Shown piece after piece: positions 36,634 through 46,190 of a stretch of 64,000 bases of DNA (the stretch's first letter is position 1; the number at the start of each line of letters is the position of its first letter). The stretch is taken from NCBI GenBank assembly GCA_030429565.1, contig JAUIFE010000010.1, positions 1 to 64,000 of the forward strand, read 5' to 3'. Source of the stretch: Holophagae bacterium. Its GTDB lineage: Bacteria; Acidobacteriota; Holophagae; Acanthopleuribacterales; Acanthopleuribacteraceae. A program made the position numbers and the translations under genes. A model generated the notes under the pieces. That model did no database searches and had not been told where the DNA came from. It saw only the letters and a program-made list of their open reading frames with translations.

Positions 36634-37160
36634 GCTGATTTCCTGGCCGCCTCCAGGGTTTTCTTTAAGGCCAGAGCGGGCTCTAAATGGGGTTCCAAAT
36701 CTAAGGCACGCTGTACCGCTTCAGCCGCATGGTTGGCTTCGCCTTTGAGTAAAAACTGTTCGCCGAGATGGGTAAACCCCATGGCATGGCGCGGTTCCAA
36801 GCGCAGGTTCTCTTTAAAGGAAGCAATCGCATCAGCGCGTTCTCCCATGGCTGCGAAAACCAAACCGAGATGAAAGTGGATTTCGGCTGCTTTATCGGGA
36901 TTGAGCAAAAGTGCCTGACGAAAAGGCGCCGGCGCTTCGTCGTACCGATTTAGTGCGGAAAAACACTTGGCAAGCAGCAGCCAGGATTCGGGATCATGGC
37001 GATTAATCGCCACGGCGCGGCTTAGCAAGGTCAGCGCGCGCTCGGCCTTGCCACGATGCAATAAGGAACGCGCTTGAAAGGTATACCATCGCCAGCGCAG
37101 CAGCCACATCAAAGCGACAGCGATCACGATCAAAGCCGATAAAACGAGCCAATAAAGCAA
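36630..37160 (-). CDS. Membrane-anchored TPR protein
   Basis: 176 residues starting with an N-terminal membrane helix (LVLSALIVIAVALMWLL) and then three to four TPR units (AERALTLLSRAVAINRHDPESWLLLAKCFSALNRYDEA, AEIHFHLGLVFAAMGERADAIASFKENLRLEP). TTG start with GGAGG 7 bases upstream. A scaffolding role is likely; no partner is evident. Confidence 0.85.
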   Translation of the reverse strand: MLYWLVLSALIVIAVALMWLLRWRWYTFQARSLLHRGKAERALTLLSRAVAINRHDPESWLLLAKCFSALNRYDEAPAPFRQALLLNPDKAAEIHFHLGLVFAAMGERADAIASFKENLRLEPRHAMGFTHLGEQFLLKGEANHAAEAVQRALDLEPHLEPALALKKTLEAARKSA

Positions 37161-37902
37161 ACTTCAACCTCCGCGCGAGGTGTTCGTTTCCTGGAAACCT
37201 AAGGTAAATTGCCGGTTAACTGGGCGGTCGGATGGTAGGGACGATTTAATTCTTGCACAAAAAATGATGAATGCAACAATAAAACAATCATTAAAAGACG
37301 AATTAAAAACCTGTCGACACCTGACAGATCGAACCTCTGTGGTATTTACTACAACTGAATTTACCGAATTTTTAAGAGTCGAACCGTGAGAAACACAACT
37401 ATTCGACACAAGAAAGGGATTCCCACGGAAGGTTTCTCGCGGGAAAAACTAATAAACCACAGTATTATTTCCCAGCCCCCAACAGCACCCCAAGCGCATA
37501 CAAGATGCAAATAGACAATTCAAGCTGTTTTTTCTCAACTCCTTACGTTCCCACATCGACAATCTCCCGAGCGATCACAGGGTAAAACTGACAGCGTCAA
37601 ACACTTTCAAGGTCGAGACAAAGAACGCCACACCCAACAAGGGTACGCATTTTTTCTCTTTTTCCTCAAAACCGTAAAAGCCCGCTAGATCGCCGCAGCT
37701 TGGGCCAAACTTATGGGCTGCAACATTCTGTGACAATGCGTAAGACAGCCGCCGGGTGCGTGCCGTGCGCAGCCCCGGTCTATTTCCACGCCCCTTTTGC
37801 GGCGAATCTTTGATTCTATCCGCTCACGCTTCTTGCTCCGTTTCGCTTTGTGCCGATTCGACCCTTTTCGCCATAGTTGCCTGCGCCGGTGCCGCCAAAA
37901 AG
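37161..37902. other. Gene-poor region
   Basis: About 740 bases, AT-rich from 37240 to 37500. Apart from the weak repeat at 37717-37740 (similar to 33211-33234), nothing recognisable. Confidence 0.45.
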
Positions 37903-37927
37903 AAAAACCTCCCACAACGGGGAGGTT
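37903..37927 (-). terminator. Minus-strand terminator
   Basis: AACCTCCC (37906-37913) pairs with GGGAGGTT (37920-37927); on the minus strand it is followed by TTTTTCTTTTT. It lies about 70 bases beyond the next minus-strand stop. Confidence 0.85.
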
Positions 37928-37994
37928 CTCTATCAAGGGCCGATCGGTCGCTTCGCCTGATCGCGATAAGCACCTACCGCGGCGCTTTTGAGCG

Positions 37995-38492
37995 TTATGG
38001 ATCTTGAGCGGCCTGCTTGCCGGCTTCGGCCAAGGCGTTGTAAGCAATGTTTAGTGGGTTGTCATAGCGATTAATTTCGTCCTGTTTCAGCATAATGTAC
38101 TCTTCCAACATCAACCGCGCTTTTGCAGGTGTTAAGGCCGCCCTGGCGTCTTCGGGTCGCCGAAAGGTGACGCTGTCGTCGAGCCGAACTAAATCTAAAA
38201 CGGGAATAAAGGCAATACTTTCATCGGTCTCTACGGCATTTTTGACGGTGGTAAGAAACAAAGCCGCCAAGCTGATTTGCGATTTGAGTTCTTGAATGGA
38301 ATGCTGTCGCACCAAACGAGTTTCGGGTGCGACCAAACACAGGAGATGGGTTGAAAAGGGTTTTTCGCTGAAGCGAGGCTGGGCCGGGGTAGACGCGTCG
38401 AAGGTTCCGGTGGTTTGGGCACGATCTGACCGCGTTTTAGACAAAGGGACTGGGAGAGGATTTGATTTACGGGACATACATTGATTCGCCAT
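37995..38492 (-). CDS. Hypothetical protein
   Basis: 165 residues, no signal. The first 50 are polar and probably disordered; the rest is helical (SIQELKSQISLAALFLTTVKNAV, ARLMLEEYIMLKQDEINRYDNPLNIAYNALAEAGKQA). The ATG at 38492 has GGAG 5 bases upstream. It has its own terminator. No family recognised. Confidence 0.65.
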   Translation of the reverse strand: MANQCMSRKSNPLPVPLSKTRSDRAQTTGTFDASTPAQPRFSEKPFSTHLLCLVAPETRLVRQHSIQELKSQISLAALFLTTVKNAVETDESIAFIPVLDLVRLDDSVTFRRPEDARAALTPAKARLMLEEYIMLKQDEINRYDNPLNIAYNALAEAGKQAAQDP

Positions 38493-38916
38493 AGTGACTC
38501 CTAATTCGCTGATGGGAAACACCTGCATTGCTCAAACGCCACGAAAAAAGCCGGATCGAACGAAAAGAAGTCACCAAAATCTAAGCGACTATCGATCTCG
38601 GGGTGGGTTGGGAATGGATTTGATTGCAAGTGCTGGATGGAAACGAGTGGCCGATAGATAAATCGAATGAAAAAATCGGAGAAAAGGATGAATGCCTCCC
38701 GCATTCACGGAAGAACGGTTTATCACGAAAACTTTATACCACTCTAAGTACCGCCGATATGAAGACGAAATACATGAAAGCTTTCCGACACCAAATTTGG
38801 CGATCCAAATCACAGAATCGTGAGCAGTGCCGTCCGTGCTACTCCTGACAACAAAGCCACGCCCTTTTTCATTTCCACAGGGGACGATCGACGGCGAAAA
38901 TGAGACCGGCATCACC
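38493..38916. other. Intergenic
   Basis: About 420 bases between two minus-strand genes. Nothing recognised. Confidence 0.4.
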
Positions 38917-40206
38917 TCAGGCTTGCGTCGCTTGTGGCGGCGGACAGCCCAATTTAGCGCCGACCTCCAGTGCCGAGACGGCGGCACTCTCCAGCAGTGG
39001 AATGCCACGTCGTGCATAGGATCCGCAAAACCAAATACGGCGATCCGGCTCCTGGTTGAGTTGGTCCAACCGCTGTAAAGCCTGCAGCGAGTCGGCATCA
39101 ACGATGGGCCGCTCGAACTGTGCTTGGGAGATGATGGTGCCGTCGAGCGGATCAATGAAAGGATGCCACGTTTGAAAAACCGGTGTCGGGCCGCCCATAC
39201 TCTCGTGACAGGCGTTGAGCCAAATCGTCGCCATTGGCGCCGACGTGCCCTGCTTAAGCAGAAAATTGACCGGTGACCAGTAAGCACGTACGCGTGGCGC
39301 CAAACGCGTGTCGGTATGCATGATCACACCGAATTTTTCGTAGCGAAACGCCTCGAGAAAATGACGCTCACCCGCACTCGGTTGCTCGAGAATGGCGCGG
39401 GTCTGATTGGCTTGGGTCGCAAAAACAACCTGGTCATAATCTACCTGAGTCCCGTCCTTTTCGACCAACCGCACATCATTGAGCCGGCGTTGCACGGAGC
39501 GTACCGGATTAGCAAGTTTGACCTCGGCCACCTTTTCGGTAAAACGCGCCACGACCTCACGCGTGCCGTAACGCACGCGCCGCACGGCAGTGGTGACAAT
39601 GCCGCTGTTGAGGTATTCGATGACAACCGATGCCGGGTAACGTCGGATACTTTCGTAGCTACAGGTACAAATGCCGGCAAAGGCGGGATACAAAAAGCGT
39701 TCGCAAAAGGCGTCCGACATGCCGATCTCGCCCAAATAGGTTTCGAGCGGCGTGGCGTCGAGGTTACGGGCCGCTAAATCCTGATCCATACGCCGCGATA
39801 ACTTCAAAAAATCGAGCCCGATTTTACGCGCCTCGCGCGTCAACAGACCGGGAACCGACAGAAAAGGCACAGCCAAGCCGCTAAAGTAGTGGTTCTTAAA
39901 TTGAAAGTGGAGGTCCCCGTACATTTCGCTAAAAGACGCGGCATAGTTAATGGGATCGCTCTCAATGCCCAAGCGATCGTAAAGGGCGCTGATATGGGGG
40001 TAATAGGCCTCGAAGAAGACCCGCATGGGTACGTCGACACGATACTCGGCGCCGTCCATGGTGTACGTGGTGGCAAAGGCATCCATGCCCAAGGCCGGCT
40101 GCGCTTCGTATAACGTCACGCGATGACGACGGCTAAGCGTCCAAGCCGCAACGAGGCCGCCGATGCCACTGCCAACCACGGCTATTTTTTGAGCGTTGTC
40201 GGTCAT
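38917..40206 (-). CDS. FAD-dependent amine-oxidase-like oxidoreductase
   Basis: The 429-residue protein begins with a Rossmann FAD-binding motif IAVVGSGIGGLVAAWTLSRRHRVTLYEA and ends with RIWFCGSYARRGIPLLESAAVSALEVGAKLG, the second FAD contact. The middle (ISALYDRLGIESDP, PAFAGICTCSYESIRRYPASVVIEYL) resembles the NAD-binding_8/amine oxidase group related to phytoene desaturase and COG2907 proteins that often sit by cyclopropane-fatty-acid genes. No such partner is present. GGAGG precedes the ATG. Confidence 0.88.
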   Translation of the reverse strand: MTDNAQKIAVVGSGIGGLVAAWTLSRRHRVTLYEAQPALGMDAFATTYTMDGAEYRVDVPMRVFFEAYYPHISALYDRLGIESDPINYAASFSEMYGDLHFQFKNHYFSGLAVPFLSVPGLLTREARKIGLDFLKLSRRMDQDLAARNLDATPLETYLGEIGMSDAFCERFLYPAFAGICTCSYESIRRYPASVVIEYLNSGIVTTAVRRVRYGTREVVARFTEKVAEVKLANPVRSVQRRLNDVRLVEKDGTQVDYDQVVFATQANQTRAILEQPSAGERHFLEAFRYEKFGVIMHTDTRLAPRVRAYWSPVNFLLKQGTSAPMATIWLNACHESMGGPTPVFQTWHPFIDPLDGTIISQAQFERPIVDADSLQALQRLDQLNQEPDRRIWFCGSYARRGIPLLESAAVSALEVGAKLGCPPPQATQA

Positions 40207-40679
40207 AAAAAAACCTCCCCATGCTGCGCCGGAGCGGCGATCGCGCGCCTAAAACCGACATTCACAGCCCCTGGCCTAGATTTCAAAACCAAAGAAAGTA
40301 AGGTCAAAAAAGCACGGTTTCGGCCATAGCCGCTTTTTGTCCCCAACATCATTGGCACCAATTATTTGCGCTAATGAAGCGCACTTCATCGCAGGCATGA
40401 GGCATTATAGCGGTCGGCTGCGCCAAGACAAACGGCGAATGCGGCCTAAACACTTTCGATTGGATTCAAGCCGTGCCAAGGTCGACCGAATGCGTTAGAG
40501 TAGCGCGACGGCCCTTTGCACAGCCGTTTCACGCATGCTAAACATCGCCCAAACCTGGGCTAAGCGATAGCCGACCTAGAGGCTTACCTACGGTCGGCGC
40601 TTGTCAGGTACCGGCCCGCAAAAACACTTAAGCGATCCCCTCAGGTTTTAACCGATACCCTTGTCCAAAGAAGCTCGTT
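40207..40679. other. Divergent intergenic region with leader hairpin
   Basis: About 470 bases. A hairpin GCCGACC (40570-40576) with GGTCGGC (40592-40598), extended by TAG/CTA, lies 80 bases upstream of the KtrB gene; a small GGGCTA-TAGCC stem precedes it. I looked for a ydaO c-di-AMP riboswitch, which often precedes ktr genes, and did not recognise one. Confidence 0.4.
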
Positions 40680-42755
40680 ATGACCGCCCATCCGTCGTTT
40701 CCAATTCCTAATCGCCTGCTTTCCTCTTGTCAGCGCAGTCGCAACGTCAGCGCGTTATTCAGCCTTTTGGCGCCGGCTTGCTTGGCGGCGGCCCCGCTCA
40801 AAACCTATGCTTTCGCAAGTTGGTCGGGCTGGTGGTTTGCCTTGCTGCTGACCAGCGTATTCGCCGGGGCCGCCTATTTCCACCAGGCCGAACGCCGAAT
40901 CACGCGCTTAGGGGGCTCCGCCGCTGCGATCGTCTTTTGCGGCGCCTCGATCCTGGACGACTTAGCCAATCCCGCCCGCGGCCTGGTTTTGTTGATTGGG
41001 TTGATCAGCCTGATCAACTACGTTTGGCCCGATGAACGTTTGCGCGTTTTCCAGTTGATGCGCTTCAAGCAACGACCCCAACGACGTGTGTTCGCAACCG
41101 CCCTGGTGGCCACCTTGTTCGGCCTCGACATGTGGCTCAAAGTTGACCAACGTCCGCAACCGCTGCAGCTCGCCGCGATCAGCATCACCTTCTTGTTCCC
41201 CATCATTATCGCCGCCAACCAAGGCGGTAAACGCAATCCCCATCTCCGCTTTCTGTTACCACCGGCGGCGGTGGCCGCACTCATGCCGGCTTTGGCCTTT
41301 GCCAATCCCCTGCTTTGGAAGAACCTAACCGCGATTGGCTGCGCCGGCCCCCTAGTGTTGTGCCTGATCAAAACGCCGTACATGCTGAAGAGCCGAATGC
41401 GTCCGGACGTGCGCCGCAAAGAACCGAGCGCGCTCGACGCGATCTTGGAACAGCCGTCACGGGTTATGGTTCTTTCGTTTGTCGCCATTTGCTTGGTGGG
41501 TTCGTTGATGCTGGCCCTGCCCTTGGCAGCGGCGGAAAAACTACCGGTCAGTTGGCTTGATGCGGCCTTCACCGCCGTGAGCGCCACCTGTGTGACCGGC
41601 TTGGTGGTGCTGGATACCCCCACCGCCTACAGCGGCTTTGGTATTGTTGTTATTTTGTTGCTGATCCAAATCGGCGGCCTCGGCATCATGGTTTTTTCGG
41701 CGGCCGCGATTGTGTTACTAGGCAAACGCCTGTCCCTATCGCACGAACGTGCCGCCGTAGATTTAGTGGGCGCGGGCGGCCGCGCCGATCTTAAACGGTC
41801 CATTCAAGCGATTTTTGCCGTCACGGTACTCACCGAAGGTTTGGCCACCCTGCTGTTGGCACTATGTTTTTACCTCGACGGGGACGCCTTTGGCACCGCC
41901 CTCTGGCGCGGCCTGTTCACCGCAATTTCGGCATTCTGTAACGCCGGCTTTGCCTTGCAAAGCGACAGTCTGGTGCCCTACGCCGACAATCCCGTCGTGC
42001 TGTTGATTTTAAGCGCCACCATCATCATTGGCGGCCTCGGCCCGGCAGTAATCACCGCTTTACTCAGCGGCCGGCGCGGCGGTCGCTTACCGCTGCATGC
42101 CCGCCTCGTACTCTGGACCAGTTTTATTATTACCATTCTGCCCGCGCTTTTTATCACCCTGGTCGAATGGAACAACACACTCGCCGGCCTGCACCCTGTC
42201 CACAAAATCGTCAACGGTTTCTTTCAATCCGTCACCCTGCGCACCGCCGGCTTTAATTCCATTGACCTCGGCGCGGTTCACCCCGCGACCTGGACGCTGA
42301 TGGTGATGGTCATGTTCGTCGGCGGCAGCCCGGCATCGACCGCCGGCGGCGTTAAAACAACAACCATCGCCGTGATTTTCCTGGCGGTCACGGCTGTTTC
42401 AAGCGGGCGCAGCAAAGTGGAAATCTTCGGGCGACGCATCACCGACGGCACCGTGCTTCGCGCCACGGCGGTGGCGACGCTGGCCGTGTTAGGCAGTGGT
42501 TTGGCACTGGCGGCGGTGCAACTGACGCAAACACTCCCGCTGGATGTCGCTGTATTTGAAGTGGTTAGTGCCCTGGCTACCGTCGGCTTGTCGATTGGCG
42601 GCAGCAGCCAACTCGACGAAGTCGGCAAAATCATTATTATGGTGTGCATGTTCGCCGGTCGCGTCGGCCCACTCACCCTGTTTGTGTTCCTTTCCTCCAA
42701 CCAGCGCAAAAACGATCTCAAGCAATACCCGCCCGAAACCATCCCCATCGGTTAA
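40680..42755 (+). CDS. ktrB: KtrB/TrkH-type potassium channel subunit with N-terminal extension
   Basis: The 691-residue membrane protein has four pore repeats with filter regions VSATCVTGL (near 301), ISAFCNAGF (near 417), TLRTAGFNS (near 518) and SALATVGLS (near 630), plus the gating loop GGSPASTAGGVKTTT. This is the K+-translocating subunit of Ktr. The first 240 residues add about six further hydrophobic segments not found in usual KtrB proteins of about 450 residues. The regulatory subunit follows after 12 bases. The start has no strong ribosome-binding site. Confidence 0.92.
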   Translation: MTAHPSFPIPNRLLSSCQRSRNVSALFSLLAPACLAAAPLKTYAFASWSGWWFALLLTSVFAGAAYFHQAERRITRLGGSAAAIVFCGASILDDLANPARGLVLLIGLISLINYVWPDERLRVFQLMRFKQRPQRRVFATALVATLFGLDMWLKVDQRPQPLQLAAISITFLFPIIIAANQGGKRNPHLRFLLPPAAVAALMPALAFANPLLWKNLTAIGCAGPLVLCLIKTPYMLKSRMRPDVRRKEPSALDAILEQPSRVMVLSFVAICLVGSLMLALPLAAAEKLPVSWLDAAFTAVSATCVTGLVVLDTPTAYSGFGIVVILLLIQIGGLGIMVFSAAAIVLLGKRLSLSHERAAVDLVGAGGRADLKRSIQAIFAVTVLTEGLATLLLALCFYLDGDAFGTALWRGLFTAISAFCNAGFALQSDSLVPYADNPVVLLILSATIIIGGLGPAVITALLSGRRGGRLPLHARLVLWTSFIITILPALFITLVEWNNTLAGLHPVHKIVNGFFQSVTLRTAGFNSIDLGAVHPATWTLMVMVMFVGGSPASTAGGVKTTTIAVIFLAVTAVSSGRSKVEIFGRRITDGTVLRATAVATLAVLGSGLALAAVQLTQTLPLDVAVFEVVSALATVGLSIGGSSQLDEVGKIIIMVCMFAGRVGPLTLFVFLSSNQRKNDLKQYPPETIPIG

Positions 42756-42767
42756 TCAGGAGAACTC

Positions 42768-43427
42768 ATGCCCAGACAATCGATTGTCATCGGCCTCGGC
42801 CAATTCGGCTCGGCCCTCAGCAAAGCCTTGGCCCTGCAAGGCAGCGATGTGCTCGCCGTCGACCACAACGAGGCTAAGATCGCTGAAATCGCGCCGCACG
42901 TGGCCGATGCAGTGTTAATGGACGCCATGGACGAAGAGGCGCTGGCCTCCCTAGCACCCGACCAACGGGATGTCTGCGTTTGCGCCATCGGCGACGAAAA
43001 CCGCGAGGGCAGCATTGTCGTAACGGCCCTGCTCAAGCAGTATGGCGCACCGTGGATCATCGCACGCGCGACCGACAACCTCCACGCACGCATCCTCAAA
43101 TTGGTCGGCGCCCACGAAGTGATTAACCCTGAAAAGAACATTGGCGAACGTCTGGCAATCCGTTTGGCCTGGCAAAAAGTGGTCGATATTATGCCGCTCG
43201 GCGGGCAACTCGTCCTCACCGAAATCGAGACGCCGGATAGTTTCTGCGAACGTACCCTGGCTCAACTGGAATTACCCAAACGTTTCGGGGTTAACGTGGC
43301 CGCCGTTCGCAACGGCAAAAACGGCGATACCGAATTGCCCAACCCGCTGACCCCCCTCAAAAAAACCGACATGCTTTTGTTGGTGAGCAGCGAGGACGCC
43401 ATTCGACGCCTCACGGAGCGCACCTAA
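42768..43427 (+). CDS. ktrA: KtrA/TrkA-type RCK regulatory subunit
   Basis: The 219-residue cytosolic protein has an RCK_N Rossmann fold (IVIGLGQFGSALSKALALQGSDVLAVDHNE) and an RCK_C domain (GGQLVLTEIETPDSFCERTLAQLELPKRFGVNVAAVRN). In Ktr systems it forms the ATP/ADP-gated ring under KtrB, and c-di-AMP binds RCK_C in some species. AGGAG lies upstream. Its stop overlaps the next start by one base. Confidence 0.94.
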   Translation: MPRQSIVIGLGQFGSALSKALALQGSDVLAVDHNEAKIAEIAPHVADAVLMDAMDEEALASLAPDQRDVCVCAIGDENREGSIVVTALLKQYGAPWIIARATDNLHARILKLVGAHEVINPEKNIGERLAIRLAWQKVVDIMPLGGQLVLTEIETPDSFCERTLAQLELPKRFGVNVAAVRNGKNGDTELPNPLTPLKKTDMLLLVSSEDAIRRLTERT

Positions 43428-44311
43428 TGCGGTTGCGACACGAAGCCAACATCGGCATCAGCACCATGCTGGTGTTGCAAATCTTGCTTTCCTTTTTAAC
43501 CATCACCCTGCTCAGCCGCATGGGGCCGGCCATTGAAAAAATCATTGAAGAAAACGTCCGCAGCGGCGAAGCGGTGGAAATCATGTTGGCCGAATTGGCC
43601 GGGGTTACGGATCAAACCGGCAAACCCACCCCGACCTTTGTCACCGCATTGCAACGCGCACGCCGTAATGTCACCGAAGAAGAAGAGAAACCCCTGCTCG
43701 ACAGGATTGAGTCCGGCTACCAACAAGCATTTGCAACAGGTGGTCGCGCCCGCACCGATTGCATTAACGCGCTGCGCAAACTGGGCCATGTCAACCGCGA
43801 ATCAATGATCACCGCCGACGAACGAGCCAAACGCCTCAGTCAGGCGGGCGCTTGGGGTGCCACGCTGCTGGGCGCGCTCGCATTAACCTTGGCCTTCATG
43901 GTTTATCGGCGCCTACGCCTGCGAATCGAACTGCCCATTGAACAGTTGCACAGCACCACCGAACGCATTCGCGAAGGCAACCTCCAAGCGCGATGCGGCG
44001 TCATCGACGGCCCGGTTGAAGTGCAACGCATCGGCGACGATTTGAATTGGCTGCTCGACCGCACCGCGCTCGCCCCGGAAATGCGCGAACCGCCGCCGGT
44101 CAACCAAGGCGAGCGCAACCTGCGCCGCGGCTTCTTGTGGTTCCTGGAACAGGAATCACGGCCGGCCATGGTAATCGACGGCGACGGCAACAAAATTTCG
44201 TGCAACAACGCGGCGCTTACCCTTAAAGCGGAAGAATGCACGACAGTCAAAACCATCGATGGTACCGATTGGCGACTGCTAACGGCCGAGGAACAGGACG
44301 CCTCATCCTAA
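43427..44311 (+). CDS. HAMP/PAS-like membrane sensor co-transcribed with Ktr
   Basis: 294 residues. Membrane helix 1 (STMLVLQILLSFLTITLL), a helical extracytoplasmic part of about 120 residues, helix 2 (WGATLLGALALTLAFMVYRRL), a HAMP domain (RIELPIEQLHSTTERIREGNLQARCG), then a short C-terminal part (LEQESRPAMVIDGDGNKISCNNAALTL) that looks like the start of a PAS domain. There is no kinase, cyclase or methyl-accepting output. Its ATG overlaps the ktrA stop (TAATG), so it must be translated with the channel. A role in sensing for, or gating of, potassium uptake is an inference. Confidence 0.85.
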   Translation: MRLRHEANIGISTMLVLQILLSFLTITLLSRMGPAIEKIIEENVRSGEAVEIMLAELAGVTDQTGKPTPTFVTALQRARRNVTEEEEKPLLDRIESGYQQAFATGGRARTDCINALRKLGHVNRESMITADERAKRLSQAGAWGATLLGALALTLAFMVYRRLRLRIELPIEQLHSTTERIREGNLQARCGVIDGPVEVQRIGDDLNWLLDRTALAPEMREPPPVNQGERNLRRGFLWFLEQESRPAMVIDGDGNKISCNNAALTLKAEECTTVKTIDGTDWRLLTAEEQDASS

Positions 44312-44341
44312 GCAGTCGCTCGTCAAGAGCTGAACGCGGCG

Positions 44342-45313
44342 TTAGGCGTTGGGCGCATTGGATTTACCCGCTTCGACATTGTGGGGCATAATAAAACTGG
44401 CAATACAATTGCGCCCCAACGCCTGGGCGTCAACCAAGGCCTGACGACCCAGCTCCACTAGTTTGTTGGGATCGCTATTGTCTTCCTGCGGAATACCGGT
44501 CGCAACGCCCAAGGAGGCGGTAATTTTGCCCGCCTCGGCTTGCTCATGGTTGTTTTTAATTTCAAGCGCTTCTACTTTGCGCCGCAGGGCTTCAGCAATT
44601 TGACACGCGGCCTCGGCGTCGGTTTCCGGCAACAGAGTCACGAAGGTATTGTCCTCGTAACGGGCGACAAAATCGGCAGGGCGCTTCACAATCGATTGCA
44701 ATCCGGCGGCCACCAGGCGCATGCAGTCGGCCAGCGGCTCGCGCCCGTAAAGCGCGCCAAAGCTTTCTAAGTGGTCAAGGCAGATGAACACCAAGGACAC
44801 GGGTTTCCGGTTGCGGCGCGCGCGACTCCACTCACGGCGCAAATGATCGTCCAAGGAATGACGATTCAATACCCCGGTAACCGGGTCGAGGTGGGTTTCG
44901 CGGTGCAGCAAACGGCGATAAAAAAGCAGTTCCATCTGAGTGCGCAAGCGCGACATGGCGAGCGGTAACTGAACCGGCTTGTTGATAATATCGCGAACAC
45001 CACTTTCAAACAGAGCGGTATAAGCCAAGTCGGCATGAAATGGCGCCATCACCAAGATCGGCGTGTCCCGGAAACCATGTTCGTCCCGCAACAATTTCAC
45101 GCAGGCAAGTGCATCGCCGGCTTCATTGGAAACAGGGTGAACCACAACGAGATCGGCGCGCGGCAAAGTTTGGCCAGGCGCCGCATCGGCACATACCGCA
45201 ACTTGATAAATCGCTTGGGCCGCGTCGATAAACGGCAGCGTGGTTTCGTCTTCCGGACCCACAAACAACAGGACGTGGGAGTTTTCGTCGAGCCGATTCA
45301 AAGGAACCTCCAT
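44342..45313 (-). CDS. REC-GGDEF protein with degenerate receiver and active site
   Basis: 323 residues. The N-terminal receiver-like domain (about 12-130) has DLVVVHPV where the phospho-Asp strand should be, with His at the usual Asp position, although NKPV with the switch Lys is kept. The GGDEF domain (about 140-310) contains DPVTGVLNRHSLDDHLRREWSRARR and a tail SLGVATG, but the active loop reads ARYEDNTF instead of GGDEF or GGEEF. It is unlikely to make c-di-GMP; a binding or scaffold role is more probable. Convergent with the Ktr operon, 30 bases apart. Confidence 0.88.
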   Translation of the reverse strand: MEVPLNRLDENSHVLLFVGPEDETTLPFIDAAQAIYQVAVCADAAPGQTLPRADLVVVHPVSNEAGDALACVKLLRDEHGFRDTPILVMAPFHADLAYTALFESGVRDIINKPVQLPLAMSRLRTQMELLFYRRLLHRETHLDPVTGVLNRHSLDDHLRREWSRARRNRKPVSLVFICLDHLESFGALYGREPLADCMRLVAAGLQSIVKRPADFVARYEDNTFVTLLPETDAEAACQIAEALRRKVEALEIKNNHEQAEAGKITASLGVATGIPQEDNSDPNKLVELGRQALVDAQALGRNCIASFIMPHNVEAGKSNAPNA

Positions 45314-45649
45314 AGCTCACCGAGGCGAGCCGTCAAAGAAGCCGCTTGCGGGTGTCCAGGGATTATTACAGAAAAGCGCTGCAGGCAAAAGAGAGGGGTC
45401 GGTTCCATAATACCGGAAAAGCGCGATACTTAGCGGCGATTTTGGCCAAGACCCTGAGTGGTAACGGCTTGGGAAGAAGCACCAAGCGACTCATTGGTCC
45501 ACATCCGCTTGCCCCAAACTGTTTCGCGCCAGATCTTTGGCCAAAATATTCCAAATTCGCCGTGCTTTTCAATTCATCGCAATAGTGATCCAACAAAAAC
45601 CCAAAGAATGGGTGACAAAAACCCAAAACGCAACCCAGGAGAAAACCCA

Positions 45650-45880
45650 ATGAAGCCGCGCGTGCTCGAGCGACAAGGCAAGGCGGCAACGGCGAGCGAT
45701 TGCAGCGAAGCGAGAAGCAACAAACCGTTGCAAACAAACAACGTACCCGGAATCGATCAAAACCGGACGGCGCAAACTTCCAAACGAACAAAACTTGCGC
45801 TAGATCACACATACACCAAATATACCCTCGACCAAAATTTATTTGTCGGTTATCCTTTAGACGCTACTGTTGGCGGATAA
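45650..45880 (+). CDS. Possible 76-residue protein
   Basis: MKPRVLERQGKAATASDC... is preceded by AGGAG at 8 bases. It is basic, with no signal, membrane helix or known family. The surrounding sequence carries short direct repeats (ACAAAAACCCAAA twice near 45595-45625), and the composition is unlike neighbouring genes. Confidence 0.33.
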   Translation: MKPRVLERQGKAATASDCSEARSNKPLQTNNVPGIDQNRTAQTSKRTKLALDHTYTKYTLDQNLFVGYPLDATVGG

Positions 45881-46145
45881 CGGGTTACACCATCAGGTGT
45901 TGCGAATCGTCGACCTTTTTAACGAATCTCACCGTTGTCGACTTATGTCACTTCCTTATTCCCAACACCAATCTTCGGCTCTAAAGACCCCATGGGTTTC
46001 TGAACCGTCCCCACCCATCCGATCTACCACCAGCATTCTCATTAACTTAATGGTTTCGTAACATTCCTCCATGGTAGACGGTTAGGAATTCATGATTTTT
46101 TAAAGACAGCGCAGCTTGTCTGTGGCTCTAATAGATCGCAGCCTA
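45881..46145. other. Intergenic (with 45314-45649) around a possible small gene
   Basis: The region 45314-46145, apart from the possible small frame at 45650-45880, shows no gene. It separates the divergent degenerate GGDEF gene and the periplasmic-binding-like gene. Confidence 0.4.
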
Positions 46146-46151
46146 TATAAT
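46146..46151 (+). promoter_or_regulatory. Consensus -10 box
   Basis: A perfect TATAAT lies 39 bases upstream of the ATG at 46191. No good -35 is at standard spacing; TTGTCT is 24 bases upstream and TGTGGC 19. Confidence 0.5.
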
Positions 46152-46190
46152 GCGACCGCGAAGAGAATTGAAATGGAGGCATACCTCTTG

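Noticed and set aside
40430..40679. ydaO (c-di-AMP) riboswitch upstream of ktrB
   Set aside because: Only a simple hairpin is present; the conserved ydaO junction motifs were not found.
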